A stretch of DNA of 26,596 bases from a virus. Made by a program: the position numbers and the translations under genes. The stretch's first letter is position 1. Every line of letters starts with the position of its first letter. The stretch is taken from positions 1 through 26,596 of the IMG/VR virus record IMGVR_UViG_3300028548_003314; one strand, given 5' to 3'. Below the pieces are notes generated by a model, which did no database searches, was not told where the DNA came from, and worked only from the letters and a program-made list of their open reading frames with translations. Shown piece after piece: positions 7,394 to 14,200 of the stretch.

Positions 7394-7797
7394 ACGGATG
7401 GATTGAAGGATACAAAAAGTTTCAAGCTGATATGACTGTTAATGATATACACATATCAGATTTAATTAGTGACACTAAATCAGAAAAGGTGTTACAATAT
7501 ACTGGAGATATAATTCAAGAAAAATTTGATGGTATCTACACATATGAAACAATAGAGAAACTTCCAAAAGAACAGTTACCAGAAGTTCTTGGAGAGATTT
7601 ATTCAAAGTCAGAAAGATTTGTTTATCTGGGAATATCTACTAAGAATGGTGTAGAGCCTATTGGTTGGTGGAAAACTATGATAGAGAAATATGCTTCAAG
7701 AAAAGTTTACACTCATATAAAGACATATGGTAATTGCAACAATTATGAAATATTGTGGGAAGAAGAATATTTAGAATGGTATATTGATAACATTTGA
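7390..7797 (+). CDS. Hypothetical protein resembling the C-terminal half of a class I methyltransferase
   Basis: 135 aa, ATGA overlap with the GIY-YIG-like gene. The segment EKFDGIYTYETIEKLP, then LPEVLGEIYSKSERFVYLGI and an IGWWKTMIEKY helix, follows the order of the latter half of Rossmann methyltransferases (strand 4, an 'E..P' helix, strand 5 and the WW motif). The glycine-rich SAM-binding motif I is absent, and the 40 residues before strand 4 do not supply it. It may be a shortened, inactive derivative. Assignment rests on pattern only. Confidence 0.5.
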   Translation: MNGWIEGYKKFQADMTVNDIHISDLISDTKSEKVLQYTGDIIQEKFDGIYTYETIEKLPKEQLPEVLGEIYSKSERFVYLGISTKNGVEPIGWWKTMIEKYASRKVYTHIKTYGNCNNYEILWEEEYLEWYIDNI

Positions 7798-7834
7798 CCT
7801 AAATATTCTTAACAACAGATTACCTACATTTTAT

Positions 7835-7842
7835 TATAAATA
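7835..7842 (+). promoter_or_regulatory. T4-like late promoter
   Basis: TATAAATA, identical to the T4 late -10 consensus, lies in the 64-base gap before the secreted-protein gene at 7862. No convincing -35 box is seen, as expected for late promoters recognised by a gp55-type sigma. A good ribosome-binding site (AGAGGAAA) follows. Confidence 0.65.
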
Positions 7843-7861
7843 GTAATAGAAGAGGAAAACC

Positions 7862-8320
7862 ATGAAACTAAAAGCAATAATACTTGCTTTGGTGTTGTTT
7901 TATCCTTCTATATTATTTGCTGCCGACACTAACACATCGTCTACAGTAGTGACTGATAAAGCACCACCAACAGCATCTGCCCCATCAATCGTTATTAATA
8001 ATAGCGATGTATGTAAGAGCGCGGCCAGTGCGGCAATCCAAACACAGATACTTGGATTTGCTTCTGGTATAACTATTACAGATGAAAACTGTGAGAGGCT
8101 TAAGCTTGCTCGTTCTATGTACGGTATGGGAATGAAGGTTGCTGGTGTTGCATTATTATGTCAAGACGCTAGAGTGTTTGATGCAATGTGGATGGCTGGA
8201 ACACCTTGTCCATATAAAGGTCAGATTGGTGATTCTGCTCAAGCATCTTGGTTAGCAAATCCAAATGATGCTCCTTCAGAAAGTTTGTTTGTTAAAAAAA
8301 AAGTAAAGACAAACGAGTAG
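7862..8320 (+). CDS. Secreted conserved phage protein, possibly extended by a -1 frameshift
   Basis: 152 aa with a clear Sec signal peptide (hydrophobic 4-19, ILFAAD cleavage region). The mature part has a low-complexity Thr/Ser/Pro linker (about 22-45) and a Cys-containing helical domain (SDVCKSAASAAIQ, DENCERLKLARSMYGMGMKV, TPCPYKGQIG), four Cys in all, suggesting disulfides in the periplasm. Function unknown. Near the 3' end an A9 run (8294-8302) precedes the stop. A -1 slip there would bypass the stop and give a 199-aa product ending in a TM helix at 8460. The gene follows a T4-like late promoter. Confidence 0.8.
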   Translation: MKLKAIILALVLFYPSILFAADTNTSSTVVTDKAPPTASAPSIVINNSDVCKSAASAAIQTQILGFASGITITDENCERLKLARSMYGMGMKVAGVALLCQDARVFDAMWMAGTPCPYKGQIGDSAQASWLANPNDAPSESLFVKKKVKTNE

Positions 8321-8331
8321 AATCTTATGGA

Positions 8332-8460
8332 ATGCCTGATGATTACTCAACTGAAGAACGAATTACAGAAGCTCCAAAAAGTGGTGTCTATGTCACAGGG
8401 GGTGTTGTCCTTAGTATTGTTGGTATGTTCTTTGGTATTCCTCCCTTCCTCATATTCTAA
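8332..8460 (+). CDS. -1-frame tail ORF with TM helix (frameshift extension or separate 42-aa protein)
   Basis: 42 aa from ATG 8332, but the frame is open back to the A9 run at 8294-8302, where it could join the preceding gene by a -1 shift. It begins MPDDYSTEERITEAPKSG and ends in a well-formed hydrophobic helix (GVVLSIVGMFFGIPPFLIF) before TAA. No Shine-Dalgarno precedes the ATG, which favours the fusion reading. It overlaps the signal-peptide coding region of the next gene, which is in the third frame. Confidence 0.5.
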   Translation: MPDDYSTEERITEAPKSGVYVTGGVVLSIVGMFFGIPPFLIF

Positions 8461-9922
8461 CGCAGGGGATGGTGTAAACTCAAATACAATTATAGATGGG
8501 TCATCTACATCTGCTGTTACGAGTGGTTCTCCAATCAGTACAACTGTAACCAATGAAGATGGCTCAACAACCACAACTGATGTCACTACAATTACAACAA
8601 CCACAACTACGAAAAATGTTACTCAAACTGAGGTTCCTAATGTCGTAACAAACCCCACATTTACAAATCACTTAGGTGGTGGTTCAAGTAGTGGTTGGTC
8701 TATCACAACTTGCCCAGGCGGTTGTGCATTTAGTTCTAGTGGTGGATTTAAAGCAGGCAACGGTGGTACGATAACACAGACATATAGTCAGTCTGATCTT
8801 TTTCCAGATGCAATTGATTCGACAGAAGAAGCACAAGGAATGTCATTTTCCTTTGGTGCAGAAGTAGATAATAATCAAGTAGGCGCTGGTAATAGAGCAG
8901 ATACTTGGTCAATAAAATTAGAATTGTTTGATTCGAATAATTCATCATTAGGACACACTGAAATTGGTAGTACGGTAATATTTGCCCCAACCATTAAAAC
9001 TGGTACATTAGATATAGATTCTGGTAATGTCGTTAATTCTGGTGTATTAACTATATTTGGAGATACGGCTCTCAATGGTGATTGGAGGTATGGGCCTTTC
9101 TTTACTGACGTATTTACTACTTTTTTATATAACAGTATAGAAGATTCTATAACATCCACATTGGCATACGAAACACTCATTACTAATATTAGTTGCGAAA
9201 TCTTAGACACTTGTGCTGTTACAACTGTAAGCACAGCAGAAGATATTGCTACAGGAACGATTGATGTTGTTAGTGATACAAGTGTAACAGAAACAGTCAT
9301 AGCTACACCTGTTGTAGTAGCACCACTACCCACAGTTGTTGCGACAGTAGAAACTACTTTAGAAGTTGCTGAAATAGCACAGATATCGGAGATAGCAAAT
9401 GATACAACCAATTCATCTGATACAGGAACATCCGTGGAGTCAGAATCAATATCGGAATCCCTTGATGTTGAACCAGAACCAGAAGCTAAACCAAATCAAC
9501 ATAGCCATACCAAAAAAAGTGAGAAACTCAAAGTTTCAAATGTTGTGTCCAAAAAATCTGGAGGTGTTAATCCAAGCGCAAAACTACGAGCTGAGTCAAA
9601 AGGAAAGAAAGCTACTGTCAAACAGAAGGCGGCGGTAAAGAAGAAGGCTATGTCAAAGGCTGGAAATAAAGCAGTTAAGAAAATGGGTAACAAAAAATAC
9701 TCTGATACCAATCAAGTAAAAACACTTGTTATTATGCAAGTGTTGGGTAACACTAGAAGTTTCTTTAATGCACAAGCACAACTAAAAGATACTCCTAATT
9801 TCTTTAGTGACAAAACAATACCTGATAATAATATATCAGATAATAACTATACATCATATTTTTTATTCGGTGGCAGTGACAGTGATCACGATGCATTAAT
9901 AGAAACACAGTATAGGAGATAA
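8390..9922 (+). CDS. Large secreted low-complexity protein with beta-rich domain
   Basis: 511 aa from ATG 8390, chosen because it places a signal peptide at residues 4-25 (LSLVLLVCSLVFLP...NA); an in-frame ATG at 8327 adds 21 residues without a better binding site. Order: signal peptide; Ser/Thr-rich linker with a long Thr run (about 45-75); a beta-rich domain (about 85-260, NPTFTNHLGGG start, CPGGCAF Cys pair, WSIKLELFDSNNSS) that looks like a lectin or carbohydrate-binding sandwich; Val/Thr/acidic linker; a Lys/Ala-rich segment (about 380-440); and a short C-terminal conserved-looking block. It may be a periplasmic or surface protein made late. No homologue is recognised. Confidence 0.7.
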   Translation: MSQGVLSLVLLVCSLVFLPSSYSNAGDGVNSNTIIDGSSTSAVTSGSPISTTVTNEDGSTTTTDVTTITTTTTTKNVTQTEVPNVVTNPTFTNHLGGGSSSGWSITTCPGGCAFSSSGGFKAGNGGTITQTYSQSDLFPDAIDSTEEAQGMSFSFGAEVDNNQVGAGNRADTWSIKLELFDSNNSSLGHTEIGSTVIFAPTIKTGTLDIDSGNVVNSGVLTIFGDTALNGDWRYGPFFTDVFTTFLYNSIEDSITSTLAYETLITNISCEILDTCAVTTVSTAEDIATGTIDVVSDTSVTETVIATPVVVAPLPTVVATVETTLEVAEIAQISEIANDTTNSSDTGTSVESESISESLDVEPEPEAKPNQHSHTKKSEKLKVSNVVSKKSGGVNPSAKLRAESKGKKATVKQKAAVKKKAMSKAGNKAVKKMGNKKYSDTNQVKTLVIMQVLGNTRSFFNAQAQLKDTPNFFSDKTIPDNNISDNNYTSYFLFGGSDSDHDALIETQYRR

Positions 9923-9924
9923 TT

Positions 9925-10518
9925 GTGGCTGAAGTAGAATTTGCTGGAGTAAAATTTAAAGGTGGCAAGATGATTGCTATCGTCATGGCATTATCAACTC
10001 TTGTTGGTGGTTTGTATGGTGCGTTTGAAGTGTATAAAGATTATATGGATATGAAAGAGAAGATTGAACAATACACAGCACCAGATTTGTCAGAATTTGA
10101 CAAGAAACTTGCAGTATTGCATGAGGAAATGTCTTCTCTAAAAACAGAGATGGCAGGAGTGGTACAACTTGAAGGAATAATCAAGGAGTCTGCTGATGAT
10201 GCTAGAGATTATACAAAGGATATTAAGAGAGATTTAAAGGAAGAAATCCACCATATGTCCATACAAATGGACAGTGTAGAACAACGTGGTAAGGAAGCAT
10301 TTCGTTTAGTTCGTGAGAGTATTGAAACTAATGACACTAAAGTTCGTAAGATGGTTTCTGATGCAACAGATCGTTTTGATAAACGTAGAGAACAGACACG
10401 AAATGATATGGATGCTATGGAAATTAGAAACAAATCTGAAATGAAAAATTTAAAAGATGAGATAAATAATAAGATAAAGAAAGCTTTAGAAAATCCTTTA
10501 GCAAATATGAGGAAATAA
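9925..10518 (+). CDS. Membrane-anchored long coiled-coil protein
   Basis: 197 aa from GTG 9925, supported by GGAGA seven bases upstream. An N-terminal basic patch (VKFKGGK) precedes one TM segment (about 16-34, MIAIVMALSTLVGGLYGAF), and the rest is a charged coiled coil to the end. Conserved proteins of this form occur in T4-like marine phages with unknown function. Located downstream of the secreted proteins and probably in the same transcript. Confidence 0.7.
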   Translation: MAEVEFAGVKFKGGKMIAIVMALSTLVGGLYGAFEVYKDYMDMKEKIEQYTAPDLSEFDKKLAVLHEEMSSLKTEMAGVVQLEGIIKESADDARDYTKDIKRDLKEEIHHMSIQMDSVEQRGKEAFRLVRESIETNDTKVRKMVSDATDRFDKRREQTRNDMDAMEIRNKSEMKNLKDEINNKIKKALENPLANMRK

Positions 10519-10523
10519 AAAAA

Positions 10524-10742
10524 ATGAATTTATATGAAGTGGGTGTATATAATAAATATGTCAGAGATGCTGTTAGACAAGGCAATGACTTGCCTTTTGG
10601 TATGAGTTCTAAATGGGAAGATGTTTTGTTGTTTGAGTATTTAGCTGAAAACGAATCTGGTGCAAAGAAAAAAGCAGAGTTTGAATTTTCACCCAAACTT
10701 GGTTATGTTGTTGATGGTATAAACAAGGTTGGTATAGGGTAG
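10524..10742 (+). CDS. Small soluble hypothetical protein
   Basis: 72 aa, ATG 10524, five bases after the preceding stop. Acidic and Lys-containing with no TM segment; VRDAVRQGNDLPFGMSSKW and AENESGAKKKAEFEF are the most distinctive parts. It looks like a compact alpha/beta protein with many aromatic residues. No family recognised. Confidence 0.65.
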   Translation: MNLYEVGVYNKYVRDAVRQGNDLPFGMSSKWEDVLLFEYLAENESGAKKKAEFEFSPKLGYVVDGINKVGIG

Positions 10743-10751
10743 GGTAAAAAC

Positions 10752-11300
10752 ATGGTAGTAGCTGAAACAATGGCCGCAATTGCTCTTGCAAGGAGTGCAG
10801 TAAGTGGAGTTCAAAGTGTAATCAACACTTGTAAAGATGTTTCTGAAATTTCTGGACAGATTGATCAGATGTTTCATGCTCATGAGCAAGTGCATAAAAA
10901 ATCTAGCGCTAAAGGTAATAAAGAGTGGAATAATTATCTCACACAAAAACTCAAAGATGGTGGAGAAGAAGAAGGAGAATCTTTTTCTGATATCACTGCT
11001 GAAATTATAGAAAAAAAACAAATAGAGGAACAACTTGAGCAAATGAAACGTATGCTCAACAAACGATTTGGCCCTGATACTTGGATTGATATTGTAGAAT
11101 TGCGTGAGAAACGAATGGCAGAAAATAAGATAAAACGTGCAAAATCAAAAGTAAAATTTTTGGAAGATAGGGAAATTAAAAGAAAAAAAACTATAAAAGT
11201 TTTGGAATGGATTATGAATGCCTCAATATTAATAATAACTCTTGGGGGTTTTGCATTGTTTTTGCGATACCTAGCAAAATGTGCTGGTAATTGTTTTTAA
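10752..11300 (+). CDS. Conserved phage protein with C-terminal TM helix
   Basis: 182 aa. The N-terminal 45 residues form an Ala/Ser/Val-rich helix (AIALARSAVSGVQSVINTCK); the middle is a highly charged coiled coil (KQIEEQLEQMKRMLNKRFGP, later KRAKSKVKFLEDREIKRKK); and residues about 154-174 are a TM segment (ILIITLGGFALFLRYL) with a Cys-containing tail. Similar tail-anchored proteins are frequent in T4-like marine phages, with no known role. A hairpin terminator lies 33 bases after the stop. Confidence 0.7.
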   Translation: MVVAETMAAIALARSAVSGVQSVINTCKDVSEISGQIDQMFHAHEQVHKKSSAKGNKEWNNYLTQKLKDGGEEEGESFSDITAEIIEKKQIEEQLEQMKRMLNKRFGPDTWIDIVELREKRMAENKIKRAKSKVKFLEDREIKRKKTIKVLEWIMNASILIITLGGFALFLRYLAKCAGNCF

Positions 11301-11332
11301 AATAACTCTCTAGTCATACTAAATTTGCAGAC

Positions 11333-11361
11333 ATGGTGTGTCAAATAGACATACCATTTTT
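11333..11361 (+). terminator. Rho-independent terminator
   Basis: A ten-pair hairpin, ATGGTGTGTC (11333-11342) with GACATACCAT (11348-11357) and one G-U pair, has a five-base loop (AAATA) and is followed by TTTTT. It closes the 7835-11300 transcription unit. Confidence 0.7.
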
Positions 11362-11373
11362 GCATACCTCTGT

Positions 11374-11383
11374 TATATATAAT
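11374..11383 (+). promoter_or_regulatory. Extended -10 promoter for the 11421 microproteins
   Basis: TG-T-TATATATAAT at 11371-11383 offers an extended -10 element directly after the terminator; no -35 box is evident. Transcription would start near 11386-11390, leaving a roughly 30-base leader with AGGAAA before ATG 11421. Confidence 0.45.
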
Positions 11384-11420
11384 AGTACACAAACTACTTA
11401 TAACATAGGAAAAAATACTA

Positions 11421-11573
11421 ATGACAAACTTTTTAAAACAATTCGCAGATTGTTTATCTCGCAAGGTTCCAAATGAAAACTCAGGAATGGCAAGATATTA
11501 TCAAACTGAGTATGGCCGCGACGAAGGTAAAAGATTATACTCAGAATTTATAAGAAATGGGAGGGTTCGCTAA
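11421..11573 (+). CDS. 50-aa basic microprotein
   Basis: 50 aa, ATG 11421 with ATAGGAAAA upstream. Helical and basic (FLKQFADCLSRKV, GRDEGKRLYSEF) with one Cys and no TM segment. Its last codons contain GGGAGG, which acts as ribosome-binding site for the overlapping next gene. Not recognised; its placement behind its own promoter suggests an early host-interaction protein, but this is inference only. Confidence 0.55.
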   Translation: MTNFLKQFADCLSRKVPNENSGMARYYQTEYGRDEGKRLYSEFIRNGRVR

Positions 11574-11725
11574 TGTGGTCTTATACATCAGATGAAAACT
11601 CTTGGCTTTCACGTACTGGTAAATCTATTGTGACATACTTGGATAAAGTTGGCACTGCTAGAGCAAGTAATCGTGTAGCTCAGAATCATGATATTCTTAA
11701 ATCAATAGAAAAGCATCTCCGCTAA
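11573..11725 (+). CDS. 50-aa microprotein, translationally coupled
   Basis: 50 aa; the ATG overlaps the preceding stop (TAATG) and has a strong GGGAGG site eight bases upstream. The predicted fold is helical (LSRTGKSIVTYLDKVGTARA) and basic at the C terminus (ILKSIEKHLR). The size and layout match its upstream partner, so the two may act together. No family recognised. Confidence 0.6.
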   Translation: MWSYTSDENSWLSRTGKSIVTYLDKVGTARASNRVAQNHDILKSIEKHLR

Positions 11726-11772
11726 TTATTTAAATAAAAATCAAAAAAAAATCAAATAATAACAAAAAGTAC

Positions 11773-11801
11773 TTGACAAACTTACTTTGATAGTCTATTA
11801 T
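11773..11801 (+). promoter_or_regulatory. Sigma70-like promoter for the envelope-protein operon
   Basis: TTGACA (11773-11778), 17 bases, TATTAT (11796-11801), with an overlapping TATAAT at 11799-11804. The predicted start near 11808 leaves a 30-base leader before ATG 11838. It lies in a very AT-rich gap (11726-11837) that holds no other recognisable feature. Confidence 0.7.
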
Positions 11802-11837
11802 AATAATATATGATGACTTGAACGGATAAATAATATT

Positions 11838-12074
11838 ATGGAATTAAACGAATACACTCACACTCTACTTGCTATAGGATGCCTGTATGGAACATATTTT
11901 TTAGGTGGTTATTTAAAATCTAAAAAGGCTATTGAAGATGTAGTTGGTATCACTTTAGAGAGTCTAAAAAAAGAAGGGTTGATACTCACCAAAGAAGATA
12001 AAAATGGTGAAGTTGACATTATCCCTATTTCTGAAATTATAGCAAAAGCAACAAGAGATGCAATCACCAAATAA
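11838..12074 (+). CDS. Small N-terminally anchored membrane protein
   Basis: 78 aa. Residues about 9-26 (LLAIGCLYGTYFLGGYL) form one TM helix, followed by a soluble acidic/basic region (VVGITLESLKKEGLILTKED, IIPISEIIAKATR). Short proteins of this shape are common in T4-like marine phages. It is the first gene of the operon and overlaps the next by 17 bases. Confidence 0.65.
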   Translation: MELNEYTHTLLAIGCLYGTYFLGGYLKSKKAIEDVVGITLESLKKEGLILTKEDKNGEVDIIPISEIIAKATRDAITK

Positions 12075-12513
12075 AATAGTTACATTATTCTGTACACTAT
12101 TGACTTCTACTGCCCTCGCAACTGAAACACCTTGCGATTACACAACCAAAACTAAGGTTGTGTATGAGGGTAGCATTGAGTCTGTTCGTGTAGTCAAGAA
12201 AGATGTACAAAAATATGTAGAAGATACTCGCAAATGTACGATGAATATAGAAGCTCGTATAAAAGGTGTGTGGTATCCATCTAAAGCAAATTATATCTTT
12301 GGGCCTGATATGTCTGAAATAGACGCTTGTAGTCTAGCAGAGAATCGTGCAAAAACCAAAGTTATGAGAACTATTATACCCGAAACATTAAAAAGTGAAA
12401 ATAATTTAAAATGTGACTTGACAAGTCCTAAGAAATCGTGTAAAGTAGTATTAATTGATGCAGAAGTGTCAGGTTATGGAAAACAACAGATAAGGATGTT
12501 AAGTTGTGAATGA
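12058..12513 (+). CDS. Secreted cysteine-rich protein
   Basis: 151 aa. A Sec signal peptide (IVTLFCTLLTSTALA, cleavage before TETPC) exports a mature protein with six cysteines, probably three disulfides in the periplasm. The block MSEIDACSLAENRAKTKVMR has the Ala/Asn/Arg helix seen in LPP20-type lipoproteins, and an LPP20-like gene lies 0.4 kb downstream, so the two may be structurally related. Function unknown. It starts within the upstream gene and overlaps the following entericidin-like gene by 8 bases. Confidence 0.7.
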   Translation: MQSPNKIVTLFCTLLTSTALATETPCDYTTKTKVVYEGSIESVRVVKKDVQKYVEDTRKCTMNIEARIKGVWYPSKANYIFGPDMSEIDACSLAENRAKTKVMRTIIPETLKSENNLKCDLTSPKKSCKVVLIDAEVSGYGKQQIRMLSCE

Positions 12514-12679
12514 AAAGAATGTGAAAATGGTTAGTTGTTTAGCCTTGTTAGTAATTGGTTTGTCAGGTTGTGGTAATACCATTAATGGACTTGGAAAAGA
12601 TATCAGTGATGTAGGTACAAAAGTTACTGATTGGCAAAACAAACCAGCTAAAGTTGAAGTGGAAAAGAAAGTTGATTAA
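12506..12679 (+). CDS. Entericidin-like small lipoprotein
   Basis: 57 aa from GTG 12506 (AGGA ten bases upstream; ATG 12527 would shorten the signal). The signal ends in a lipobox, LSGC, with lipidated Cys22, and the mature start CGNTINGLGKDISDVG follows the entericidin EcnA/EcnB pattern (CNT..G.G.DI...G). Entericidins are tiny bacterial cell-envelope lipoproteins of an antidote/toxin pair that promotes lysis. This is a single copy without an obvious partner. The similarity is short, so the family call is moderate; the lipoprotein call is strong. Confidence 0.65.
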   Translation: MNEKNVKMVSCLALLVIGLSGCGNTINGLGKDISDVGTKVTDWQNKPAKVEVEKKVD

Positions 12680-12812
12680 TTTAAAATATTCTATTAATCC
12701 TGTAGAAGACTATAAAAAGTTAAGTATGGGCAGAAAGTTGTATATTGAAAAACGTGCAGCTAAAAAAGGTGTTTCTCTTGAAGAATATCTTGAGGAAAAA
12801 TATAATGATTAA
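12672..12812 (+). CDS. 46-aa basic microprotein
   Basis: 46 aa from TTG 12672, overlapping the previous stop; an in-frame ATG at 12726 would give 28 aa. It is helical and charged (MGRKLYIEKRAAKKGVSLEE), without a TM segment. Overlaps at both ends with real genes suggest it is translated, but the start lacks a strong ribosome-binding site. Not recognised. Confidence 0.45.
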   Translation: MINLKYSINPVEDYKKLSMGRKLYIEKRAAKKGVSLEEYLEEKYND

Positions 12813-12948
12813 AATTATTATTGGAATTGTAATCGGATTTATGTTATGTAATTATTACCCATCAATAGTTCCAGTTGCAAAATATAAATTTCTTGAGTCA
12901 GGTGGCCCAAGAGATTCGTTGGTAAATACATTGAAGGAGATTAAATAA
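12805..12948 (+). CDS. 47-aa single-TM microprotein
   Basis: 47 aa from ATG 12805, which overlaps the previous stop; a longer in-frame ATG at 12745 would merge it with sequence belonging to the preceding frame. Residues 2-15 (IKIIIGIVIGFMLC) form a TM helix with a short C-terminal tail containing RDSLVNTLKEIK, a pattern seen in small T4-like marine phage membrane proteins. Its TAA overlaps the next ATG (TAATG). Confidence 0.6.
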   Translation: MIKIIIGIVIGFMLCNYYPSIVPVAKYKFLESGGPRDSLVNTLKEIK

Positions 12949-13625
12949 TGAACGCCAAACTACTCGCAACCGTATCGGTGGTTGCACTCACTCTTGGCGC
13001 CTGTGGTGTCTCTAGTCCTGTTTCAATGGTGGATACACCAGAGATTCGTTATCAAACCGCAAAGGTTGAAGCTGCTGTTTCTATTATACCGTCATGGTAT
13101 AAGAAGATGCCTGAGAAGAAAGGTTCTATCTTTACAGTTGGTTCTGCTACTGCACCAGACTTACAACTTGCAGTAGACATTGCTACGTTGAATGGTAAGG
13201 TTGTTCTTGCTGATCGTATCAATGGTAAACTTAAAGCTATGACTAAATCATGGATTGCAAAGTTTGGTCAATCTGATGTTGATGCTCGTGTTATGACAGA
13301 GATTGAAAAGGTTGCAAAGAATGTAATTGCAAATGTCGATGTTGCTGGTTATAGTCCAGTTGAGATAGACGTTTCTCCAGCTGGTACTCAGTATCGTGCA
13401 TTTGTTCTTTTAGAATATTCTGATAAGGAAGCATCTAAGATAATCTTCAATCGGTTACGTAAAGATCGTCTAGTATATTCTCGTTTACGTTCCACAGAAG
13501 CGTGGAAAGAACTTGATAAAGAAGTCAACACATCTGAAAAGAAAGATGAAGGTCAGTCTCTTGATAATCTTGAAAAAGTAATTAAGAAGAATAGGGAAGT
13601 GACTGTTGAAAAACCTTCTGCTTAG
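12948..13625 (+). CDS. LPP20-family-like lipoprotein
   Basis: 225 aa. Signal peptide with lipobox LGAC (Cys19), then IPSWYKKMP, a GSIFTVGSATAPDLQLA strand-helix and AVDIATLNGKVVLADRINGK, the order typical of LPP20/DUF400-type outer-membrane lipoproteins. The C-terminal 45 residues are charged and low in complexity. In bacteria these are surface or flagellar-sheath-associated lipoproteins; a phage copy could change the infected cell's outer membrane. A GGAGA site lies ten bases upstream. It overlaps the next lipoprotein gene by 20 bases. Confidence 0.7.
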   Translation: MNAKLLATVSVVALTLGACGVSSPVSMVDTPEIRYQTAKVEAAVSIIPSWYKKMPEKKGSIFTVGSATAPDLQLAVDIATLNGKVVLADRINGKLKAMTKSWIAKFGQSDVDARVMTEIEKVAKNVIANVDVAGYSPVEIDVSPAGTQYRAFVLLEYSDKEASKIIFNRLRKDRLVYSRLRSTEAWKELDKEVNTSEKKDEGQSLDNLEKVIKKNREVTVEKPSA

Positions 13626-14157
13626 TAGTACTTTGGTTCTCTCTTTAAGTGGGTGTTTAGGTGGTGGGTTGATGCCCTCTGGTGTAAACCCCTCTCTAGG
13701 GTGCAGTCCAATAACAGGATGTACATCTAAAGATTACTATATTCCCGGCCGTGGAGTATGGGCTCCTAAAAATAATGGAATAACAAAATCTACTATGGGT
13801 GCTGTTGCTGGTGCTGGTGTTGGTGCAATGATGGGAGCTGGAAAAGGCCCTATCACCGCAGCAGCTTATTCTGTTGCTGGTCTTGTTTTAGGACATCAAG
13901 TTGGATCACACTTTGATAAGGTAGATCAAATACACGCTACATTACTATTGAAACAAACCCTAAGTAGTAATAGTGATGGGCAGATGTCTAACTGGACAAA
14001 TGAACAGAAAGGGTTTAGTGTAACACAAGGCCCTGTTGCAACAAAAGGTAATTGTAGAGAGTTTATATCTAATGTTGCCGTTGGAAAAGAATTTAAAAAA
14101 TTGAGAGGTACTGCTTGTTTAGAAAATAAAGTTTGGGTTATGAAAAATGTTTATTAA
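13606..14157 (+). CDS. Glycine-zipper lipoprotein, Rickettsia 17-kDa surface antigen-like
   Basis: 183 aa from TTG 13606, which gives a complete lipoprotein signal (LVLSLSGC, Cys17). A glycine zipper at about 65-100 (GAVAGAGVGAMMGAGKG, later VAGLVLGHQVGSHF) is followed by a C-terminal domain with CREF and RGTAC, matching the CREY...YGTAC pattern of 17-kDa antigens. Such proteins sit in the outer membrane of Alphaproteobacteria, which hints at the host. A gene captured from the host is plausible, but base composition matches its neighbours. It ends the envelope cassette; promoter 14166 follows. Confidence 0.75.
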   Translation: MKNLLLSSTLVLSLSGCLGGGLMPSGVNPSLGCSPITGCTSKDYYIPGRGVWAPKNNGITKSTMGAVAGAGVGAMMGAGKGPITAAAYSVAGLVLGHQVGSHFDKVDQIHATLLLKQTLSSNSDGQMSNWTNEQKGFSVTQGPVATKGNCREFISNVAVGKEFKKLRGTACLENKVWVMKNVY

Positions 14158-14165
14158 AATAACCC

Positions 14166-14194
14166 TTGACAAATCTTCTTTACTGTAGTATATT
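14166..14194 (+). promoter_or_regulatory. Sigma70-like promoter upstream of the tRNA-containing gene
   Basis: TTGACA (14166-14171), 17 bases, TATATT (14189-14194). The predicted start is the A of ATG 14201, giving a leaderless transcript that would also carry tRNA-Pro and the bS21 gene. A second TATAAT (14195-14200) lies directly against the ATG. Confidence 0.75.
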
Positions 14195-14200
14195 TATAAT

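Noticed and set aside
8875-9411. 178-aa minus-strand frame rich in Val/Thr/Ser
   Set aside because: It is the complement of the low-complexity Thr/Val-rich part of the secreted protein, which keeps both strands open.
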